Notes under the pieces: generated by a model | Database searches by the model: none | Seen by the model: only the letters and a program-made list of their open reading frames with translations | Told to the model about the DNA's origin: nothing | Translations under genes and position numbers: made by a program | Shown here: positions 58,244-64,000 of the stretch, in pieces | Layout of the letters: each line of letters opens with the position of its first letter | How positions within the stretch are numbered: the stretch's first letter is position 1 | Origin: a virus | Direction: 5' to 3' (one strand) | IMG/VR virus record: IMGVR_UViG_3300036771_000101 | Span: 21,023-85,022 of that record | DNA length: 64,000 nt

Positions 58244-58465
58244 TCAGGCGTCTGCGTGAGTGCAGGTGAGCGTCGCCGGATCCTCCCGCACGTAGATCCC
58301 CGAAATGGTCGGGCCGTCACAGAAGCAGCACTTTTCAATGGGCGCTTCGGTGACACGAGAGGGACGGCGAACCGAGGTGAGAACCTGGACGCCGGGGTCG
58401 ATCGTCTCCCAAGTCCCTTCGCGCTCAAGCCAACACATCTCGCAGCAGGCGTGGGTCCATGTCAT
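58244..58465 (-). CDS. Small Cys-rich protein
   Basis: 73 residues (MTWTHACCEMCWLEREGTWE) with CCEMC and CCFCDG clusters, enough for one zinc. ATGA-linked to the small gene upstream. Function unknown. Confidence 0.6.
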   Translation of the reverse strand: MTWTHACCEMCWLEREGTWETIDPGVQVLTSVRRPSRVTEAPIEKCCFCDGPTISGIYVREDPATLTCTHADA

Positions 58466-58563
58466 GGCCGCAGCTTCCGGAGGAACCCGCAGAACCTGCA
58501 GCGTCCCATCCGCTCTTTCATTTCCCGAATGATCGTTTCACTGATGCGGGGTTTGGGTCTCAT
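58462..58563 (-). CDS. 33-residue CxxC peptide
   Basis: MRPKPRISETIIREMKERMG, then CRFCGFLRKLRP. ATGA overlaps at both ends (58560-58563 and 58462-58465) tie it into the operon, which is the main reason to accept such a short gene. Confidence 0.55.
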   Translation of the reverse strand: MRPKPRISETIIREMKERMGRCRFCGFLRKLRP

Positions 58564-59102
58564 GCCGCTCCGTGATGGTCGACGGGTCGGAACTCCTTGC
58601 GGGCCATGTGAGCCTTGACCTTCTCGAACGAGATCGGGTAGTAGCCGTTGGGGTCGACACCGACGTCCATCGACAGGGAGTTGGGGTCGTCGGGGAGTGT
58701 TCCATGGGAGTGCCCGTAGAGACTCCAGCTGCCGTAATGGGAGCGGGACCACACCCGGAGGGCGTAGTGGCAGAGGGTGATGTGCTGGTCCCACAGCTTC
58801 ACTTCGAGGAAGGGCTGCACCGACGCGAACACGTCGGGGAGTTTCCGGACGGTGGCTTCGTCGTGGTTCCCCCAGATCAGATGGATCTCGCCGTTGAGAC
58901 GCGACACGATCTCCCGAGTCACCGGCGGCTTGTGGAATGACAGATCCCCGAGATAGAACACCCGGTCGCCGGGAGCGACACGGTCGTTCCAGTTCCGGAT
59001 GAGGGCGGCGTCCATCTCCTCAGCTGAAGCCCACGGTCGGGTGGTGTGCTTCAGGATGCCGTGATGCCCGAAGTGGTGGTCGCTTGTGAACCAACATTCC
59101 AT
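58560..59102 (-). CDS. Metallophosphoesterase
   Basis: 180 residues from ATG 59102 (MECWFTSDHHFGHHGILKHT). Calcineurin-type motifs in order: D-x-H (TSDHHFGH), GDLSFH, IWGNHDEA, H in LCHY and GHSHGTLP. It hydrolyses phosphodiesters or nucleotides with two metals; phage members include 2',3'-cyclic phosphodiesterases and RNA end-repair enzymes, but substrate cannot be read from sequence. Overlaps the PurA-like gene end by 52 bases. Confidence 0.85.
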   Translation of the reverse strand: MECWFTSDHHFGHHGILKHTTRPWASAEEMDAALIRNWNDRVAPGDRVFYLGDLSFHKPPVTREIVSRLNGEIHLIWGNHDEATVRKLPDVFASVQPFLEVKLWDQHITLCHYALRVWSRSHYGSWSLYGHSHGTLPDDPNSLSMDVGVDPNGYYPISFEKVKAHMARKEFRPVDHHGAA

Positions 59103-60301
59103 CGGATGTTCTTGCTCCCTGCGGTTGGTCCCCACGATTCGATGGCGATAGGGATGTCGATCAGGTCTTCGATAGTTTCAACCCACCGACGACGCCGGGG
59201 CGTCAATTGGGGGAGAGCCTGCTTCAAGTCGTAGGTGAAGGCCGTCCGTGCCTTGAGGTCCCGGACGTCAGCCGGTGAGGTCAGGAATACCTCGGTGCCT
59301 CTGCGGTTCCAGTAGCGCTCGACGTACAGGTCGTACCGGTCGCCGTTGTCGAGGTGAGTGACCGCGAGAGCATCTGGTGTCGCGACAGTGCAGGCGTAGC
59401 GGGCGGCGACAGCGTCGAAATAGCCGATGCGGAAGTTGCCCTGCCAGCCGTTGAAATTGTTGTACTCCCAGTCGGGACGCCACGTGCAACCGTTGATCTC
59501 GGAGACGAAGGGGCCGGGACCGTGACGGGTCGAGAAAGCCCGGAGTACCCCGAGTTTCATGGCGGTCTCCCCGAGCTCATCGAGGAGCGTCATGGCGTTC
59601 TCAAACGTGCATGTCGACCACGTGGTGTACGGATGAAACCCGTGCCACTCGTCCAGGAGGACACCTTGGGCGCCTTCGAAGATCAGGTCGCCTGCTTCGG
59701 CGAGTAGAGCGAGACGGCGTGGCGTGGCGACAGTGATGAGCGACGCCCAGAGCTCGTAGCAGTCGAGGATCTCGCGGGGGCTGTCCTCACCGTCGATGGC
59801 ACCACCAACGAGCTTGGCGTAGGCGGTGCCATCGAAGATGTCCCGCACTCGCAGTGCTTGGTCAGGGTGTCGGAGGGAATGTTCGACGGCGGCGCCGTGA
59901 CCCATTCCGCAGCTACCGTGCTGCTGGTAACCCCGTGCTGTTTCGGTCCGCTGACCTCTCCTTTTGTGGTACGGAGTGATGATCAGACAGTCGGGGTCCA
60001 CGACCAGCAACGAATACGGTTTCGAAACACCCATGCTGACGAGATGGTCGGCTTCGGTGGTGGACGACATCGGATCCAACGCCGAGAACCGAGAATGAAA
60101 CGTCGGGATATCACGGAACGTCCCCGATCCCCACTGAGAAAAAACGTGGTCGCGGCCATCGACCATGACAACACGATGCCCAGCCTGCGGGCCACCATTG
60201 AAACGCACTGTCGCCGACACCGACTGCTGACCGCAGAGGGCATCCACGATCGTGCCTTTGCCTTCGTCGCCATAGCCGAGGCCGCACACCACCACGTTCA
60301 T
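59051..60301 (-). CDS. Adenylosuccinate synthetase-like enzyme
   Basis: 416 residues from ATG 60301. P-loop GLGYGDEGKGTIVDAL keeps the PurA catalytic Asp; NGGPQAGHRVV corresponds to the catalytic-His segment; FSTRHGPGPFVSEI matches the TRVGxGPFPTEL block of PurA. PurA joins IMP and Asp towards AMP. PurZ, its phage relative in 2-aminoadenine pathways, is reported to replace that Asp by Ser; here Asp remains, so PurA-like or PurZ0-like activity is more likely. ATGA link to the vWA gene. Confidence 0.85.
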   Translation of the reverse strand: MNVVVCGLGYGDEGKGTIVDALCGQQSVSATVRFNGGPQAGHRVVMVDGRDHVFSQWGSGTFRDIPTFHSRFSALDPMSSTTEADHLVSMGVSKPYSLLVVDPDCLIITPYHKRRGQRTETARGYQQHGSCGMGHGAAVEHSLRHPDQALRVRDIFDGTAYAKLVGGAIDGEDSPREILDCYELWASLITVATPRRLALLAEAGDLIFEGAQGVLLDEWHGFHPYTTWSTCTFENAMTLLDELGETAMKLGVLRAFSTRHGPGPFVSEINGCTWRPDWEYNNFNGWQGNFRIGYFDAVAARYACTVATPDALAVTHLDNGDRYDLYVERYWNRRGTEVFLTSPADVRDLKARTAFTYDLKQALPQLTPRRRRWVETIEDLIDIPIAIESWGPTAGSKNIRWNVGSQATTTSGITAS

Positions 60302-61137
60302 GACAGGTTCGACAGAGCCTTCCCGACCGCGTCGCCAGCGTCGCTGCCCGCCTCGGCGAGATGCTCGATTCCTTCCTCCAGATCCTTGATCGCTCCTTCG
60401 GCGAGCCCGACAGTGAGAGCGATCGTCTCGCACACCGCGTCGGGGTCGGGAAGATCAATGACGTTCTGGCTGCCGAGGAGAGCCCGCCACGTCTCGATGA
60501 TCTTGTCCCCGGTAGCGTCGCCCGGTCGGTAGGAAGCACCGCCGGGGCGGATCAGGTAGGTGTCGTACTGCTCTTGGAGTTCCGCAACGATCGTGGCGGT
60601 GGGGATGTCCTGCGGGAGGGTGTCGCCGATCGTCTTTTCCACTTCGAGGTGCTTCACGTTCGGGTAGGGCGCCTCGTCGCCGATGATGAACAGGTAGCCC
60701 CGATGGTTCCGCTGTTCGAGGCAGTCGGTGGAGGTGTGGCGAGCCATGAAGTACATGGCGAGCTCGTAGGACTCCTGCGCGCCGCCTCCGCCGCCACCTT
60801 CGAGCAGGATCGCTTCCAGGTTGGCGTCGACCCGGTTGTCCGACTCGAACTGTCCGATCTGCAGCGGGACGTTGTCGCAGGCGGCGTCCCCGATCGCTCC
60901 GAAGAGCACCTGGGGGTGTTCGGTGTAGCCTCGGAGCATGAGGAGGCTGAAGAGCTCACCGAGTTTCTTCTGCATCCCGCGGGGGACGTTCCGCATGGAG
61001 CCGGTGACGTCGAACAGGACGGCGATGGCGAGGCTGGTGGGGTGTTCGGTGCTGTCTCGGGATTCGCGGAACGTGACCCCTTTGGGGTCGAGGAGAGGGT
61101 TCGCGGTCCAGCTGGACGGCGGGGTGGTGGTTGTCAT
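60298..61137 (-). CDS. vWA-domain protein
   Basis: 279 residues from ATG 61137 (MTTTTPPSSWTANPLLDPKG). LAIAVLFDVTGSMRNVP is the MIDAS (DxTGSM) of a von Willebrand A domain; GDAACDNVPLQIG, ELAMYFMARH and GYLFIIGDEAPYPN provide the later metal-contact strands. Ends in a helical region. Lies between pseudokinase and PurA-like genes; with the Ro60 gene it forms a vWA-rich set. The 61138-61234 spacer shows no gene. Confidence 0.8.
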   Translation of the reverse strand: MTTTTPPSSWTANPLLDPKGVTFRESRDSTEHPTSLAIAVLFDVTGSMRNVPRGMQKKLGELFSLLMLRGYTEHPQVLFGAIGDAACDNVPLQIGQFESDNRVDANLEAILLEGGGGGGAQESYELAMYFMARHTSTDCLEQRNHRGYLFIIGDEAPYPNVKHLEVEKTIGDTLPQDIPTATIVAELQEQYDTYLIRPGGASYRPGDATGDKIIETWRALLGSQNVIDLPDPDAVCETIALTVGLAEGAIKDLEEGIEHLAEAGSDAGDAVGKALSNLS

Positions 61138-61234
61138 GGTGTCGGAGTACGCAAAGGCGGATGTGCCGCTGGCGGCTCGAAGTGAGTTCGTCGCTGTGTA
61201 GGTGGTCGCATCCCATCTGCCGCTGCCCAAGGGA

Positions 61235-62005
61235 TCAGTCCTTCCTGTTGAGTGCCGGGGGTCCCGGCATGGTGAACGGATGGAACTTGCGCCGCCCAAA
61301 CAGTCGTTCCAGGAGGATGTCGTAGTCCTCCTTGAGCTCCCAGGCGCTCCGGTCGCTGAAGTGGCAGCCTTTGCTGAACGCTCGCATTTCTTGCGGGGCT
61401 TCGTCGCCGAGCACGGAGAGCATCGTGTTGTTGGCGGCGCGGATGTCGGTCAGCGGAGTGGTGTGAACCGGTGTTCCGTCATCGGAGATTTCTCCGACGT
61501 TGACGCTGCCGCCCCAACCGACGAGGACGAGACCGTGTTTCTCTGGGTGGATCATCACATGGTGAGGTTCGACGTTGCTGTGGATCACCCCGACTTCGTG
61601 GGCGAACCCGATGGCGATGAGGAGCCGTCTCCACATCCACGCGGCTTCTCGGGGGCCGATCCCACCCGGGTAGGCCCGCATGACCTCAGCGAGGGTGTAG
61701 AACCCGTCGAGAGGGTCGATGACAAGACAGGTGAGTTCTTCGCTGGCGATGATGGCGCGGCAGAGCTCGTAGGCGTTCGGCACGAACGCTACGAATCGTT
61801 TGTCTCCCTTGGCAGAGAGCCGTCGGAGGATCATCGCTTCTCGTTCGATCCGGTCGTTGTGTTCAGCGGAGCGGGGCATCTTGATGACGCTGAGCCGCTC
61901 CGCTGAACGTGAGGCGTAGAGGTCGCAGATGGCGCCTTGGGCGAAGGGGGTTGCTTCGACCGTGTAGCTATGACTGCGGGTCTTCAACGTCCAAGGCGGC
62001 AGCAC
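61235..62005 (-). CDS. Protein kinase-like fold, probable pseudokinase
   Basis: 256 residues from GTG 62005. N-lobe: LYASRSAERLSVIKMPRSAE (VIK lysine) and REAMILRRL (C-helix Glu). Hinge: TCLVIDPLDGFYTLAEVM. The catalytic loop is VIHSNVEPHHVMI where active kinases have HRDxKPxN, so the catalytic Asp is Asn; the DFG site reads VGWGG. Both catalytic Asp residues are thus lost, implying a scaffold or binding role. Conserved context: next to Ro60 and vWA. Confidence 0.75.
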   Translation of the reverse strand: MLPPWTLKTRSHSYTVEATPFAQGAICDLYASRSAERLSVIKMPRSAEHNDRIEREAMILRRLSAKGDKRFVAFVPNAYELCRAIIASEELTCLVIDPLDGFYTLAEVMRAYPGGIGPREAAWMWRRLLIAIGFAHEVGVIHSNVEPHHVMIHPEKHGLVLVGWGGSVNVGEISDDGTPVHTTPLTDIRAANNTMLSVLGDEAPQEMRAFSKGCHFSDRSAWELKEDYDILLERLFGRRKFHPFTMPGPPALNRKD

Positions 62006-62020
62006 CCCTCGAATCTACCA

Positions 62021-63595
62021 TCAGAAGGGCCATTCGGCGTCTCTGCCCTTCTCCACGACACCCATCACTTCGAACACGGCGTCGGAGAAACCAGCCCACG
62101 TGAACCGGCCCGGACCAGCCTCGAACGTCGCGGTCTGATACCCGGCCAGGTTGAACACGTGAAGCATCGGGATCGCCTTCTCGGTGATCTGAGCCGAGTC
62201 GCGGGCAGCCTCGTCGGTCATGAGTACGACACGGTCGTGCCCAGCGAATGTCTGTCGGACTGCCTGGTGGAGGTTCGTGCCGTGGCCGACCTTGCCGATC
62301 TGCCGCTGCACGTTTTCGATGTACCGCAGCGTCGAGATCGACGGGTCAACCACCGGGAACGGCATCGTGTCGGTGGCGAACAGATGTACGTCCACCTTCT
62401 CGCTCTTCTTCGCCACCGCGGCGGCGAACAACGCCCCGATCTCGTACCGCTGAACCTTCGATCGGTTCGACACTGGCGACTGCATCGACCCGGACGTGTC
62501 GATCAGTACGAGGGTGCGACCCGGGAGCTCCGGGATGTTCTTGGTGGAGAGCTCCAGAGCCTTCTCCAGGGACGCGGCCCACTCCATCGACGGCACGTTC
62601 TTGTACGCCGACCAGAACCGGTACGGGAACTGCCGCGACTTCGCCACCTCAGCCGGGTCTTCGAGGCGGGCCTTCACCTCGGCCTTCACCTTGGCGAACA
62701 CCTGTGCCTCATCGAAGTTCCGAAGGTTCCGGAGCAGCGCCATGTACCCCATCTGCGGGATGACACCCATCCACGCCTCGGAGTCCATCCCGCCCGGAAG
62801 CCAACCAGCGAGCCGCTCCCACGACCACCCAACCTCCGCGACACGACCGTTTCGGAACGCGTCTCGGCGAGCAGCCTCCGGCAGAGCCAGAAGCTCACGA
62901 TCCAGCGAGATCAGCGGCAGGGTCGTCACCGCGGCCCGGATGTTGTCGGAGTGGTGCCGCTTGTCGAGCAGGTAGGAGAACAGCACCGACTGATCCCCGT
63001 TCTTCGGCCGCGGGTGAACAAGCTCGATCACGTCCGCGAACCGGATCCCCTTCGACTGGCCGTCCCACTTCAGAGCGTTCCGTTCGGTGTACAGCCGACG
63101 TGCGGCGTCAGCGATGCCTCGCTTCACCGGAGCGGGCAGCTTCCGGCCGTGGACGTTCATCCAGTAGCCGAGCATCTCGGCGCATTCGTCGGCGCGGACG
63201 ATGGCGTGGTCGATCACCTGACGCCCATCGGGACCGCCAGCAGCGACGTACTCTGCGGCGGCGACGATGGGAGCGGAACGCATGTTGAGACGGTTCCGCA
63301 GGTACGAGATGAACCCGACCTTCCCCCGGTCACGTTCCACTTCGTCGGACGACCCAGCCAACCACGTCGGGTTCGACTTCGCCACGGCGTGGACCAGCTG
63401 AACGAAACGGTTGTCGCGATCCGCGGCCGACTCGTAGAACGAGTCTTCCGAAACGAAGTTCGTGGCGGCGAGTACGTAGAGTTCCGACTCCGGGTCGCGG
63501 AGCCAGCCAGCCCCACCCTCGTGGGTGGCGGCGCGCTCGGTGGTACGAACCGGACCCCGCGGCTTGGCGGGCGGCGTGTTGGTGAACTTCGACAC
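62021..63595 (-). CDS. Ro60-like TROVE/vWA RNA-binding protein
   Basis: 524 residues from GTG 63595 (CAGGAGAC upstream). The N-terminal two thirds are HEAT-like helices of the TROVE module: YVLAATNFVSEDSFYESAAD, FVQLVHAVAKSN, RNRLNMRSAPIVAAAEYVAA, LPAPVKRGIADAARRL. The C-terminal third is a vWA domain with MIDAS LVLIDTSGSM and VVLMTDEAARD. Ro60 proteins form rings that bind Y RNAs and misfolded RNAs and guide exonucleases. Bacterial and some mycobacteriophage relatives (for example in Bxz1) are known. Confidence 0.9.
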   Translation of the reverse strand: MSKFTNTPPAKPRGPVRTTERAATHEGGAGWLRDPESELYVLAATNFVSEDSFYESAADRDNRFVQLVHAVAKSNPTWLAGSSDEVERDRGKVGFISYLRNRLNMRSAPIVAAAEYVAAGGPDGRQVIDHAIVRADECAEMLGYWMNVHGRKLPAPVKRGIADAARRLYTERNALKWDGQSKGIRFADVIELVHPRPKNGDQSVLFSYLLDKRHHSDNIRAAVTTLPLISLDRELLALPEAARRDAFRNGRVAEVGWSWERLAGWLPGGMDSEAWMGVIPQMGYMALLRNLRNFDEAQVFAKVKAEVKARLEDPAEVAKSRQFPYRFWSAYKNVPSMEWAASLEKALELSTKNIPELPGRTLVLIDTSGSMQSPVSNRSKVQRYEIGALFAAAVAKKSEKVDVHLFATDTMPFPVVDPSISTLRYIENVQRQIGKVGHGTNLHQAVRQTFAGHDRVVLMTDEAARDSAQITEKAIPMLHVFNLAGYQTATFEAGPGRFTWAGFSDAVFEVMGVVEKGRDAEWPF

Positions 63596-63658
63596 GGTCG
63601 TCTCCTGTTCTGTCGATGGTCCGTCCGAGAACCGCTTGCCGCCACGGAGGATGCTCAA

Positions 63659-63673
63659 CTCAACCCGGTTGAG
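63659..63673. repeat. Inverted repeat upstream of the Ro60 gene
   Basis: CTCAAC-CCG-GTTGAG, a 6-bp stem with a 3-base loop, 64 bases before the Ro60 start. A second small hairpin (CCCC...GGGG, about 63681-63698) follows. They may be operator or RNA elements in the 5' region of the Ro60 transcript. Confidence 0.5.
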
Positions 63674-63703
63674 CTTTCAGCCCCATTTCACCAGGGGCGG
63701 GTG

Positions 63704-63788
63704 GTGCTTGGCGTGAAGTACCGCGTCGGCGTCGCATCGGACGGTTGGTGAGAGTGAATTTTCAAGGTTCGAGTTCTATGGCACGCAC
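63704..63788 (+). ncRNA. tRNA-like element beside Ro60, Y-RNA candidate
   Basis: On + a D-loop-like GGTTGGTGAGAG (about 63743) is followed within 20 bases by a T-loop-like GGTTCGAGTTC (63766-63776). GTGCTTG (63704-63710) pairs with CACGCAC (63782-63788) at six of seven positions. It is too irregular for a tRNA, but D- and T-like arms close together recall bacterial Y RNAs (YrlA), whose genes flank Ro60. Not confirmed. Confidence 0.3.
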
Positions 63789-63810
63789 CTCTTCACCGTT
63801 TCTCACCAGA

Positions 63811-63884
63811 GCCTCCGCTAGGGCTCGAACCCAGTTCCTCTCGCTTACAAGGCGAGCGCTCTATCCACGTTGAGCTTCGGAGGC
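63811..63884 (-). tRNA. tRNA-Thr (TGT)
   Basis: Full cloverleaf on the minus strand: acceptor GCCTCCG/CGGAGGC, D-arm GCTC...GAGC, anticodon arm CTCGC CTTGTAA GCGAG with TGT, T-arm CTGGG TTCGAGC CCTAG, discriminator T. No encoded CCA. Unlike the 57.4-57.6 kb cluster, every arm is standard. Confidence 0.9.
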
Positions 63885-63920
63885 TTGCTTGGCCTGAGAA
63901 CCAGTCGGAGAAAGGAAACG

Positions 63921-64000
63921 CCCGTTGCCGGGCACCCGTTGCCGGGCTTGATGGGTTTGAACCATCTTCCAGGTGACCTCGGAACACCTTTCGGTGTCGA
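63921..64000 (-). ncRNA. Structured RNA or tRNA 3' part, cut by window end
   Basis: On the minus strand: a hairpin ACACC-GAAA-GGTGT, a hairpin with TTCC...GGAA ends, a T-arm GATGG TTCAAAC CCATC (63950-63966), then CCCG-GCAA-CGGG twice (63935-63946 and 63921-63932), both with a GNRA tetraloop. No 7-base anticodon loop fits before the T-arm. It may be a Y-RNA-like molecule near Ro60, or a tRNA with unusual arms whose 5' part is outside the window. Confidence 0.45.

Noticed and set aside
59051-60301. Firm call of a 2-aminoadenine (Z) genome
   Set aside because: The catalytic Asp of PurA is retained and none of the other Z-pathway genes is visible in this window.
61937-63751. 604-codon + frame opposite the Ro60 gene
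   Set aside because: His/Arg/Val-rich antisense shadow of a clearly coding GC-rich gene; no start context and no domain.

Overview
The window is one stretch of a tailed double-stranded DNA phage with a long non-contractile tail (siphovirus type) that very probably infects a high-GC actinobacterium. Evidence: one continuous block of tail genes around a 1773-residue tape measure protein, GTG starts and GTGA/ATGA gene overlaps throughout, a WhiB-family Fe-S protein, promoters whose -10 box lies 7-8 bases from the start codon (leaderless mRNA, common in actinobacteria), and an insert of twelve GYWxxxxDGGVFxFG repeats like those abundant in secreted proteins of Acidimicrobiia. No terminase, portal, capsid, polymerase, integrase or lysin gene is visible, so this is part of a larger genome.

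Layout. (1) 1-32865, all on +: neck-type protein, major tail protein (CTG start), tail assembly chaperone with a -1 frameshift (GGGAAAA at 3100-3106), tape measure, distal tail and hub proteins, then about 17 kb of fibre and receptor-binding genes: Tail Collar protein, two proteins built of 20-residue Asp/Thr repeats, BNR, PQQ/WD-like and Kelch propellers, and four copies of a small fibre family. A hairpin at 32874-32900 closes the block. (2) 32920-35793 on -, small genes under a TTGACA/TAGAGT promoter, divergent from (3) two related winged-helix-like genes on + at 36007-37081. (4) 37168-43998 on -, about 20 tightly overlapping small genes: DNA methyltransferase, HNH nuclease, cupin-like protein, Gly-rich lipoprotein, two membrane proteins, many zinc ribbons. 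(5) 44159-53532 on +, replication and recombination: HTH regulator, Cas4-like nuclease, Sak4-like ATPase, OB-fold partner, Toprim-DnaB primase-helicase, RusA fusion, WhiB-like protein, uracil-DNA glycosylase. (6) 53468-57627, mixed strands: two HNH genes, a region-2-only sigma-like protein, a nuclease-like protein, and a peptidyl-tRNA hydrolase/tRNA operon. (7) 57631-64000 on -: metallophosphoesterase, adenylosuccinate synthetase-like enzyme, vWA protein, pseudokinase, Ro60/TROVE protein, tRNA-Thr and a truncated structured RNA.

Most notable system. A consensus promoter (56963-56991) drives a leaderless mRNA beginning at ATG 56998. Codon 5 is TAG, and the reading frame then continues as a complete Pth2-type peptidyl-tRNA hydrolase with no other ATG/GTG/TTG start before 57139. 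Directly downstream on the same strand are four tRNA-like genes. One (57557-57627) is a canonical tRNA with amber anticodon CTA; a second (57430-57498) also reads CTA. Two others fold as tRNAs lacking a D-arm. This suggests peptidyl-tRNA hydrolase made only when the phage's own amber suppressor is present. The Ro60 / vWA / pseudokinase / PurA cluster, with candidate Y-RNA-like elements beside it, is a second RNA-centred module.
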